From IMG/VR virus record IMGVR_UViG_3300010373_001373, positions 1 to 33,349 of that record: DNA of 33,349 nt. One strand, 5' to 3'. A model generated the notes under the pieces. It was given only the letters and a program-made list of their open reading frames with translations, did not search any database and had not been told where the DNA came from. Of this stretch, positions 24,125-29,743 are shown one piece after another; the stretch's first letter is position 1; every line of letters begins with the position of its first letter. The position numbers were made by a program, and so were the translations under genes. Source of the stretch: a virus.

Positions 24125-24287
24125 ATTCCGCATATCCGATCGGCTCCGACACTGAGGCTGGCAATCCGCCAATCGCGATGAAGAATCGCTCTGGCAGGTT
24201 TGCCTGCTCGGCGGGGAATTCTAGGAAGACTTCCGTTGAGTCACGACATCGGCGGCCAGCCAGGAAAACGAGTGCATCTGGGGTCAT
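23997..24287 (-). CDS. Short phage protein, unknown, antisense overlap with the reversed gene
   Basis: A 96-codon frame starting at ATG 24287, whose ATGA overlaps the stop of the 47-residue gene. The first 55 residues (MTPDALVFLAGRRCRDSTEV and ERFFIAIGGLPASVSEPIGY) look like a real protein. The remaining ~41 codons are read from the antisense of the plus-strand gene's 3' end (128 bases of overlap). It may be a real gene, or one cut short when the reversed gene was inserted. I cannot tell which from sequence. Confidence 0.45.
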   Translation of the reverse strand: MTPDALVFLAGRRCRDSTEVFLEFPAEQANLPERFFIAIGGLPASVSEPIGYAEFTRANAATYQLSALHPVSLSVPCPVVAWSSVLWTRSKAIEAQ

Positions 24288-24427
24288 ACTGCCTCTTTGC
24301 GCTTTGCTTGGATCTCCTGGATTAAGCCCCATCCCATCTGCCGCCTGATTTCCTCCGGTTTGAGCGGCTGTGTGCGCTCCGCGGCGTGCTGTTGGTGAAG
24401 CCTGCGCACGTCTTCCTTGGTTGGCAT
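24284..24427 (-). CDS. Small charged helical phage protein
   Basis: A 47-residue protein starting at ATG 24427 with a clear GGAG five bases upstream. The sequence MPTKEDVRRLHQQHAAERTQ followed by PLKPEEIRRQMGWGLIQEI is helical and basic/acidic without hydrophobic core, as seen in small phage regulators. A terminator hairpin sits directly before its ribosome-binding site. It is coupled to the following frame by ATGA (24284-24287). Function unknown. Confidence 0.55.
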   Translation of the reverse strand: MPTKEDVRRLHQQHAAERTQPLKPEEIRRQMGWGLIQEIQAKRKEAV

Positions 24428-24442
24428 CTTTTCTCCAGGCGT

Positions 24443-24466
24443 AAAAAAACCGGCCAAAGCCGGTTT
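24443..24466 (-). terminator. Intrinsic terminator after the 157-residue gene
   Basis: On the minus strand AAACCGGC-TTTG-GCCGGTTT forms an eight-pair stem with a four-base loop, followed by a run of T (seven, 24449-24443). It ends the 24485-24958 gene. Six bases later the GGAG of the next gene starts, as with the hairpins at 1547 and 14357. Confidence 0.88.
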
Positions 24467-24484
24467 CATTGGTTTGTACCCAAC

Positions 24485-24958
24485 TTATTGCGTCGGAAAG
24501 TCAAGCGGAACTTGACTATGCAAATAGCCTATGACGTCGTCAGCTGCCCGCGCGAAATCAACTTGGTTGAGTGGAACGGGCACGTTTGCTGCCAGAGAGA
24601 AAAAACCACTGTCTGGTGTGCCAAGACCAATCATAACGTTTCGGGACACGCCTGCTGCAAACATTTGTACGACCGTATATGGGCCATGCGGATGTTGTGC
24701 ATCCCAGTCGAACTGGATAGCGAAAAGCAAAGGCTCATTTACTTTCGTCGTCAATTCGACGATACGTTTTTCAACGAACTCATTCTCGGAGTCGAGTATG
24801 CCAAACTTCATGCGTCCTGCCGGCGTGTTCAGACGCGCGATGAGTACACTTTCCAATTGACCTATCATGCTACGCAAGTCATTCAATTGGGTCCTGGCAT
24901 ATCCTACGCCAGCAGTCACTTTGTTTTGGAATTCGTAATAGAGCGGAAGCGTGGACAT
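24485..24958 (-). CDS. Unknown protein in an isolated unit between two terminators
   Basis: A 157-residue protein starting MSTLPLYYEFQNKVTAGVGY, then RTQLNDLRSMIGQLESVLIA, KFGILDSENEFVEKRIVEL, EPLLFAIQFDWDAQHPHGPYTVV and GVSRNVMIGLGTPDSGFFSL. I do not recognise a family; the second half looks beta-rich with a Gly-rich turn. A stop codon lies in frame five codons upstream of this ATG (24974-24976), so the start is firm to within a few codons. The gene is bounded by a terminator on each side (25156 and 24443), which is the moron layout: expressed by itself, perhaps in the lysogen. The upstream spacer holds an extended -10-like site. Confidence 0.65.
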   Translation of the reverse strand: MSTLPLYYEFQNKVTAGVGYARTQLNDLRSMIGQLESVLIARLNTPAGRMKFGILDSENEFVEKRIVELTTKVNEPLLFAIQFDWDAQHPHGPYTVVQMFAAGVSRNVMIGLGTPDSGFFSLAANVPVPLNQVDFARAADDVIGYLHSQVPLDFPTQ

Positions 24959-25082
24959 ATTGGCCCCAATCGGTTAAGCGTTCAAATTCGCTGTGTGACT
25001 TCCGTCGGGCAGAGGCTGCTCCGAAGCGCGAGTGATTTTAGCCATGTTGCAGGTCTCACCAGCATGGAAGCTGTCAGCTTGA

Positions 25083-25091
25083 ATTTTAACA
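25083..25091 (-). promoter_or_regulatory. Possible extended -10 promoter element for the isolated gene
   Basis: The minus strand reads TGTTAAAAT, an extended -10 (TG-n-TAAAAT) without a recognisable -35 box. It lies about 120 bases before the start at 24958 and after the upstream terminator. Weak evidence. Confidence 0.3.
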
Positions 25092-25155
25092 GGCCAATGG
25101 AGGTTGCTGCTCACAACAGATTTTCAAACGCAAGCTGATTTCTCTGCAGAAATGC

Positions 25156-25181
25156 AAAAAGCCTGCTTACGCAGGCTTTTT
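25156..25181 (-). terminator. Terminator at end of the replication operon (possibly bidirectional)
   Basis: AAAAAGCCTGC-TTAC-GCAGGCTTTTT is a perfect inverted repeat with A/T runs on both sides. It can stop transcription coming from the right (after the gene ending at 25232) and, in principle, from the left. Confidence 0.88.
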
Positions 25182-25231
25182 CCATAGGGATTCCAACTTA
25201 GAGAAAATGATAGGCCGCTGTAACAGCGCTG

Positions 25232-25894
25232 TCAAGCGGTCTGTGCAAACTTTTCGACGAGGCCGGTACGCTCGAACATTGGCGTGAGCCGGCGGACTGC
25301 CATCAGCTCAAGCTCGCGCAGTTTTTCGACCAGGCTTTTGTTTGCCCTGGCGTAGGTCATGTGGCTGCCGCCGAAGTTTTCGGCCAGTTCGCGGAAGCTG
25401 ATCTCGATCTTGGCATGATTGGCGAAAGCCCGGGCGATCATCATGTCGAGTGCCACACCGTGGATTGCAGGGAACAGGGGCTGCAGATAGGCAGAGAGGC
25501 CGACAATCGCATCAACGCGCTCCTGCGAGTAGAAAAAGCGTTTGATGACCCTCCCTTCTTCGTCCCGGCCCATGTCTTCGAACTCGGTCGGGATGAAGCG
25601 GGCATGGATTGCCCACATTTCCGGCGCCGGCAGATGGTCCTTCACGGCCTGGGTGACCATCGCGCACTGGGCTCGCACCTCATCGGCCGACAGGCCGCCA
25701 AAGTTGACCGTGCCAGATGGCTCCCCGATAAGCTGGTTCATCCAGTCTCGTTGGCGCGCGGTCAGCGTATCCAGTTGGCTCATGATCTGCAGGATTGCTT
25801 TGCGTAGTGCGCCGTTCTGGCGGGCTTCTTGGGACAGAATCATGTAGGAAACGTGCAGGGCCTGGCCAGTTGTTTGGAAGATTGCGCCGCTCAT
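25232..25894 (-). CDS. Possible phage late regulator / antiterminator-like protein
   Basis: A 220-residue protein at the end of the early operon, where Q-type antiterminators lie in lambdoid phages. It has TARQRDWMNQLIGEPSGTVNFGGLSADEVRAQ, KDHLPAPEMWAIHARF, SQERVDAIVGLSAYL and a C-terminal helix-turn-helix-like stretch (ISFRELAENFGGSHMTYARANKSLVEKLREL) followed by AVRRLTPMFERTGLVE. The last resembles the sigma-like DNA-reading helices of late regulators (R.lA..fG.S..T..r.....). I see no zinc cluster of the lambda Q type. A terminator follows, and several hairpins in the late region would need such a factor. The regulatory role is inferred from position and the HTH-like pattern. Confidence 0.5.
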   Translation of the reverse strand: MSGAIFQTTGQALHVSYMILSQEARQNGALRKAILQIMSQLDTLTARQRDWMNQLIGEPSGTVNFGGLSADEVRAQCAMVTQAVKDHLPAPEMWAIHARFIPTEFEDMGRDEEGRVIKRFFYSQERVDAIVGLSAYLQPLFPAIHGVALDMMIARAFANHAKIEISFRELAENFGGSHMTYARANKSLVEKLRELELMAVRRLTPMFERTGLVEKFAQTA

Positions 25895-26160
25895 AGTGCC
25901 TCTAATTCGGTAAGGTTGAAATCTGATGTGAATGGATCGGCCAGTCCCTTGTCAAGGCACCACTGCTGCAGTCGGACGAAGCCGTTGCCGGCATGCTGTT
26001 CGTAGCCGGCGCGGTGAGCTGCGGCAAGAACGCTGAAAAACCGCACGAGCGGATCGCAGTCTCGAAGCGCTTCTTTGATCTGCACCGCGTCGTCATCGGT
26101 CCAGCCATAGCGCTGGCGGAGATATCGCATGTCGTCAATGAATTCGGTGGGCAGCCTCAA
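25891..26160 (-). CDS. Small phage protein in replication operon, unknown
   Basis: An 89-residue protein joined by ATGA overlaps to the helicase gene (26157-26160) and to the next gene (25891-25894). It starts MRLPTEFIDDMRYLRQRYGW and includes VQIKEALRDCDPLVRFFSVL and GYEQHAGNGFVRLQQWCLDK. Helical, with aromatic residues; no family recognised. Its tight coupling suggests a helper of replication or of the regulator that follows. Confidence 0.65.
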   Translation of the reverse strand: MRLPTEFIDDMRYLRQRYGWTDDDAVQIKEALRDCDPLVRFFSVLAAAHRAGYEQHAGNGFVRLQQWCLDKGLADPFTSDFNLTELEAL

Positions 26161-27095
26161 AACGTCACCTCGTCAATGCTGATGCCCAGCTCCGCCTTAT
26201 TGTGGGTCGGCAAATCATTGCGGTTTTCCAGGTACTGCATGCTGGCGGGATCAAAATACAGCCGATAGCGACCCTCTGCCTCGCCGTTGCGCTGCTTGTC
26301 CAGGATCAGCAGACAATCCGGATCGTCGGGCTGAAAGGCTTCCCCCATGCGCATGGCCGCTTCTTTGGCCTTGTTGCGCCAGACAATGAAGACGTTGTCG
26401 ACCAGGTCGGTCACGGCACCACTACCCTTGATGTCGAACTTGTTCGGGATGCTTGCCTCATCCTTCAATTTCTTGATGTGCAAGATCAGGTGAATGTGGC
26501 AGCCTGTATCTTTAGCAACCGTGCACAGGCCATTCACAAAGTCTTTTTGGGCGTTGTAGTCGTCTTCGCCGGCGATGACCTTCATCAGGTTGTCCACCAC
26601 AAAGTGGTGAACGTCGAACTTGTCGACAGCGTACCGGATCACAGCCAGGATAGTACGGGGATTGCTGCTGCCCACGTGGTCATAGATCCAGAGTTTGCCG
26701 TTTGTCCACTTTCCGAATTTTTCGAGGTACTGCTTCGTCGGCATTTCCCCACCGAACGCCTGGCGCGACATCCTGGCCATCGTCGACACCGGTCGCATTT
26801 CCAACGAAGCCAGGGCGACCCGGTTTGCGTTTTGGCATAGCGAATGCACGACCTGGCCAGTCAGCTGCGACTTGCCATGACCATTGATGCCTGCCCAAAG
26901 GGAGACTTCGCCTGGTCGGAAGTAAAAGTCCGAGTGGGTCTTGCGCCACGGCAGCCGTACTTTCGGCGTCAGGTCTGGCTTGTGGAAGAAATCGATTACA
27001 TCCGACGTCCAGTCGGAAGCCGGCAGCACGCGGTGTTCGTCGGCCTTTTCCTCGAAGTAGTCGGAGAGATCGATGGTGTCCTTGATCAACTCCAT
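26157..27095 (-). CDS. Replicative helicase, DnaB/gp4-type ATPase (no N-terminal domain)
   Basis: I take the ATG at 27095 (MELIKDTIDLSDYFEEKADE) because GAGGA lies six bases upstream; 312 residues. The RecA-like core has Walker A in LWAGINGHGKSQ (residues ~67-77) and Walker B in HHFVVDNLMKV. Further down are GCHIHLILHIKKLKD and DIKGSGAVTDLVDNVFIVWRNK, the usual DnaB/T7 gp4 sensor and arm segments. Full DnaB has ~450 residues; here only the motor part exists, like the helicase half of T7 gp4 without its primase. It would unwind the phage fork and be loaded by the initiator encoded two genes upstream. It overlaps the preceding gene by ten bases. Confidence 0.82.
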   Translation of the reverse strand: MELIKDTIDLSDYFEEKADEHRVLPASDWTSDVIDFFHKPDLTPKVRLPWRKTHSDFYFRPGEVSLWAGINGHGKSQLTGQVVHSLCQNANRVALASLEMRPVSTMARMSRQAFGGEMPTKQYLEKFGKWTNGKLWIYDHVGSSNPRTILAVIRYAVDKFDVHHFVVDNLMKVIAGEDDYNAQKDFVNGLCTVAKDTGCHIHLILHIKKLKDEASIPNKFDIKGSGAVTDLVDNVFIVWRNKAKEAAMRMGEAFQPDDPDCLLILDKQRNGEAEGRYRLYFDPASMQYLENRNDLPTHNKAELGISIDEVTF

Positions 27096-27478
27096 GCGAA
27101 TTCCTCGTTTTGAAACTTGAGCCATGGCAGAAAATCCAGGCGCCATTCCCAGCGTGACGGTGGTCGATTAATGCTCTCGAGCGTAGGAAGGGCATAGACG
27201 TTTGCACCCTCGAAGCGATCAATATCCCAAATCGCCAGCCAATCCAATCCAGCCTTAGCGATTGCCAGTGCGGTATCCTCCCAGGGGACACCGTTGCGGA
27301 TGAAAATGCAGAACTTCAAGCCGCGCGCCCATCCCCAGTCGTAGGCTGCCTCGGGATTGGCGTAGACGATGGGGTTTTGCTCGTTGAGCTTGCCGATCAG
27401 CGAGACGATGACCAAATCGGCCGGCTTGAGGCCACGTTTGCGCGCTTCGACGATTTCGCGGGCACCACTCGGAATCAT
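27086..27478 (-). CDS. Conserved phage protein in replication operon, unknown
   Basis: A 130-residue protein starting MIPSGAREIVEARKRGLKPA with LVIVSLIGKLNEQNPIVYAN, AAYDWGWARGLKFCIFIRNG and a C-terminal aromatic region (RWEWRLDFLPWLKFQNEEFA). The frame is coupled to the replication gene by ATGA (27475-27478). This arrangement (initiator, this gene, helicase) is known from prophages of Betaproteobacteria, but I know of no assigned role. A nucleotide- or partner-binding helper of the helicase is possible. Confidence 0.65.
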   Translation of the reverse strand: MIPSGAREIVEARKRGLKPADLVIVSLIGKLNEQNPIVYANPEAAYDWGWARGLKFCIFIRNGVPWEDTALAIAKAGLDWLAIWDIDRFEGANVYALPTLESINRPPSRWEWRLDFLPWLKFQNEEFAWS

Positions 27479-28176
27479 TTCGCCCCCTTGAAGCGGGTGT
27501 CGCCGCCAGGCGCGGTTAGCGTGAATCCGGTCTGTACCTCGTCGTTCCAGCGTTCACCGTTGAGCCAAGTCGAAGCGTGGGGGATGTAGCGGCCCCCATC
27601 CTTGGTCCAATCTTCCGACGTCATGGCACGCTGTACGGCTTGCAGGATCTTGCCTGCAAGGTGCTCGTTCGGTTTGATCTTGGCCCATGCCTTGACGGCA
27701 TCCTTCTTCGATTTTTTCAACGGATAGGCTTGCCAGAAGGCATCGAACCCCGCGTCAACTGACGCGTGTTCCTTTCCTTCCTTTCCTTCCCTTCCTACCT
27801 GTACGTCACTGTCGCGTGATTCACGCGTGGTTGACGCGTCGCTCACGCGTGCCTTTTTCTTGACCGGCTCGGGCAATTCAGACTTCGATTCGCGCGGGTT
27901 GATGTGCTGGTGCTTCAGAAACATTGGAATATGGGCCAAGCCGTCGTCGTATAGTTCCACCACTCCGCTCGCCAGTATCTCCTCGCATAGCGCGTTGATA
28001 TCCAGGTCGTCGGCCGGAAAGTAGCGGATCTTGAATGTCTTGGGCTTCCAGAACAGACGCCCCTCCCTATCCGCCTCACACCACAGCGCGATGTAAAGCA
28101 GTCGCGCAAAGGGTGAGAGCGCGACGATATCCTCGCTGGTGAAGAACTCAGGCTTGATAGTGCGAATTCTTGCCAT
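27475..28176 (-). CDS. Phage replication initiator/helicase-loader-like protein
   Basis: A 233-residue protein. The N-terminal MARIRTIKPEFFTSEDIVALSPFARLLYIALWCEADREGRL is a well-known phage replication motif with a winged-helix-like fold (residues ~1-95, ending in PMFLKHQHINPRE). A low-complexity basic/acidic linker follows (residues ~105-140, with GREGKEGKEH). The C-terminal ~90 residues (FDAFWQAYPLKKSKKDAVKAWAKI and PHASTWLNGERWNDE) match the short domain common to phage DnaT/O-like loaders. The N-terminal domain should bind origin DNA and the C-terminal one recruit the helicase. The linker region also holds the iterons noted separately, as in lambda O. Confidence 0.8.
   Translation of the reverse strand: MARIRTIKPEFFTSEDIVALSPFARLLYIALWCEADREGRLFWKPKTFKIRYFPADDLDINALCEEILASGVVELYDDGLAHIPMFLKHQHINPRESKSELPEPVKKKARVSDASTTRESRDSDVQVGREGKEGKEHASVDAGFDAFWQAYPLKKSKKDAVKAWAKIKPNEHLAGKILQAVQRAMTSEDWTKDGGRYIPHASTWLNGERWNDEVQTGFTLTAPGGDTRFKGAK
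27750..27850. other. Candidate replication origin: CGCGT iterons plus pyrimidine tract
   Basis: Inside the initiator gene four CGCGT boxes repeat at exact 11-bp steps (hexamers at 27812 tCGCGT, 27823, 27834 and 27845 ACGCGT). Two more lie at 27750 and 27762 on the other side of an uninterrupted 28-base pyrimidine tract (27769-27796). Phased repeats inside an initiator gene are how lambda ori is built. Origin function is inferred. Confidence 0.5.
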
Positions 28177-28179
28177 GCG

Positions 28180-28431
28180 CTACGCCCTCGGCCAGATGAT
28201 CGCGGGATGGCTTATTTCGTGAGCTTCCTTGGGCACAACGCCGCGCGCTACCTGGTTGGCCTTCAATTCTTCCTCGCGCGCTTCGAATGCAGCGGTTAGT
28301 TCGGCCGCCGCGCGTTCGGCCGAGGCGAGTGTGCGACAACCCCCGATGTCGGCAATGAACACTGGCGTATCGAGAAAATAATGACCAGCGGCGAACTCGC
28401 CGTTTTCCATATCTTTGGTAACGTACTTCAT
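28180..28431 (-). CDS. Small phage protein, unknown
   Basis: An 83-residue protein beginning MKYVTKDMENGEFAAGHYFL and containing IADIGGCRTLASAERAAAELTA then a charged helix (FEAREEELKANQVARG). Located between the AlpA-like gene and the replication gene, with its stop three bases before the next start. I do not recognise the family. It could be a small regulator or a replication helper. Confidence 0.6.
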   Translation of the reverse strand: MKYVTKDMENGEFAAGHYFLDTPVFIADIGGCRTLASAERAAAELTAAFEAREEELKANQVARGVVPKEAHEISHPAIIWPRA

Positions 28432-28578
28432 GCAGTGCCTCGTGGTGGTTCGTCGTCAGCGGGATTGCCGGCGGCACGGTTGATCATTGGAAGCGCCGAT
28501 GGCTTGGCAAGGTGGTCTTCCCATCAAGACATCACCTGTTCCGTAAAACGGATCTATCACCGAGATTTCCAGAATTTT

Positions 28579-28797
28579 CTAGGTGGCCTGCGCGGCGTGA
28601 ACCTTGGCCGCTGCAGCAGTCAGGTAATCGTCTAGCGATTGGCGAGACCACACGGTGATGCGCGGGCCCAGCTTGAATGGTTTGGGGAAGTCAGGCTCGT
28701 TCTTTGCCTTTAGCCAGAGCGTGGAAAGAGCGATGCCGAGCTTTTCGGCTGCTTGTGGCGGACGAAGCGCCTGGTCTTGTGAAGTCGCTGCAGACAT
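28579..28797 (-). CDS. AlpA-like helix-turn-helix regulator
   Basis: A 72-residue DNA-binding protein. The ATG at 28797 has AGGAA five bases upstream. The region LRPPQAAEKLGIALSTLWLKAKNEPDFPKPFKLGPRITVWSRQSLDDYL is the typical AlpA/MerR-like small HTH fold: a helix-turn-helix (AAEKLGIALSTLWLKA), a wing with P.P..LG.R...W....ld.yl. Such proteins act as prophage regulators or excisionases. Two sets of inverted repeats in the 150 bases upstream are obvious candidate binding or control sites. It is the first gene of the replication operon. Confidence 0.82.
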   Translation of the reverse strand: MSAATSQDQALRPPQAAEKLGIALSTLWLKAKNEPDFPKPFKLGPRITVWSRQSLDDYLTAAAAKVHAAQAT

Positions 28798-28824
28798 ATG
28801 GGTTCCTATTCAGGTTTGTCCATC

Positions 28825-28846
28825 GACATGCATCATTATGTATGTC
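28825..28846. promoter_or_regulatory. Inverted repeat in the AlpA leader, overlapping a -10-like site
   Basis: GACATGCAT-catt-ATGTATGTC is a near-perfect (8 of 9) 22-bp inverted repeat, with a further direct half GTATGTC at about 28848-28854. On the minus strand it covers CATAAT (28840-28835), the best -10-like box before the AlpA start. A weak -35 (TTAAGC) lies 18 bases upstream. Operator role is inferred. Confidence 0.45.
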
Positions 28847-28891
28847 GGTATGTCTGAAGCTTAAGCGAGGAAAAAAACAAAAAAAAGATTC

Positions 28892-28955
28892 GTGCTGGCA
28901 CAGTATGTACTGTGCCGCATAGTACTCACTATGCCAGCACAGTGCTTATTTTGCG
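28892..28955. promoter_or_regulatory. Nested inverted-repeat array (tandem operators or attenuator)
   Basis: A perfect inverted repeat GGCACAGTA-TG-TACTGTGCC (28897-28916) is followed by GCATAGT-ACTC-ACTATGC (28917-28934), which is aligned to it in all conserved positions (consensus GGCAYAGTAnnnACTRTGCC). A third degenerate copy is at 28936-28955 and reaches the stop of the upstream gene. An outer pair GTGCTGGCA (28892-28900) and TGCCAGCAC (28932-28940) encloses the first two. On the minus strand a T8-G-T7 tract follows five bases beyond (28886-28871). It could be repressor sites, or a switch between alternative hairpins and a terminator. Confidence 0.7.
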
Positions 28956-29743
28956 GCGCCTTTCCATTGAGTGCACCAGCGTTCGATCACATTCTGGTTT
29001 TCGAGGATTTCGAATTTTTCCAGCATGTCCTTGGCAAAGGCCGCCTGGCTCTTATAGCGGTTTTTGCGAGCGTTCTCATCGAGATCTTGCCACGATTCCC
29101 AAAGGACCTTGACCTCAGCTTTCGCCTTTTGCTTTGGGTCGTTCTTGTATCGCTCCAAGGCGGCCTGAGATGCGCTTTCGCTTCGGACCTTCTGCAAATT
29201 CTCGTCACCCGAAAGTATGGCCTGCGCATTCGTAAAATGCTCCATTGCCGATACCGCCAGCGCAATTCCGCCCCCTTCGAGCATGGCAATGATCGCATCC
29301 TCAATATCTATCAAGCAAAGAAAAAGAAAAAAAAAGAGGAAGACTTTGTCTGTTTCAGAATCCGAACGTTCTCTCGAAATTACCCACCCTATTTCGATAA
29401 GCTGCGAGTGCGAGAGATCACCGATGTCAATCGCCTCTGCGCTGCCATCGCTGCTCACAGTAATTTTCTTCGATGCGACCAAATCGGCAATTAATATCCT
29501 GAGTTGCTCAAGCCCGGTTACACTCGATTTGTAGGCTAGATCGAACTGCTCCTTATTCTCAAAATTTCCAAGAAGTTCGAACGCTTTTTTGCCGAGCCCC
29601 CAAAGGACCATTGCATCATAGCCATCGTTGGGCTTTCCCCAGGAGCTGAACATGGGTTTGCCGGCAGCATTTACGAAATGCTTCTGCCCTTCGGCAAAGC
29701 TGCGGAAGGGATGGTAAAACTGAAATGCCCCAATATTCCTCAT
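28946..29743 (-). CDS. Unknown protein with hydrophobic segment and C-terminal HTH-like module
   Basis: The ATG at 29743 overlaps the upstream stop as ATGA, giving 265 residues (MRNIGAFQFYHPFRSFAEGQ...). The first ~120 residues are soluble and unknown (YDAMVLWGLGKKAFELLGNF). Residues of about 131-165 contain a very hydrophobic run (KVFLFFFLFLCLIDIED) then AIIAMLEGGGIALAV. The C-terminal ~60 residues (KAEVKVLWESWQDLDENARK, YKSQAAFAKDMLEKFEILEN, VIERWCTQWK) closely match the end of the next gene's product and look like an HTH. The hydrophobic run is coded by a T-rich tract containing nine T in a row. The codon and base use of the pair seems more A/T-rich than the replication genes. Function unknown. 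Confidence 0.7.
   Translation of the reverse strand: MRNIGAFQFYHPFRSFAEGQKHFVNAAGKPMFSSWGKPNDGYDAMVLWGLGKKAFELLGNFENKEQFDLAYKSSVTGLEQLRILIADLVASKKITVSSDGSAEAIDIGDLSHSQLIEIGWVISRERSDSETDKVFLFFFLFLCLIDIEDAIIAMLEGGGIALAVSAMEHFTNAQAILSGDENLQKVRSESASQAALERYKNDPKQKAKAEVKVLWESWQDLDENARKNRYKSQAAFAKDMLEKFEILENQNVIERWCTQWKGAAK

Noticed and set aside
24974-25045. 23-codon ATG frame (MAKITRASEQPLPDGSHTAN...) just before the isolated gene, in the same frame.
   Set aside because: Weak ribosome-binding site and very short; useful only because its stop fixes the upper limit of the next gene's start.
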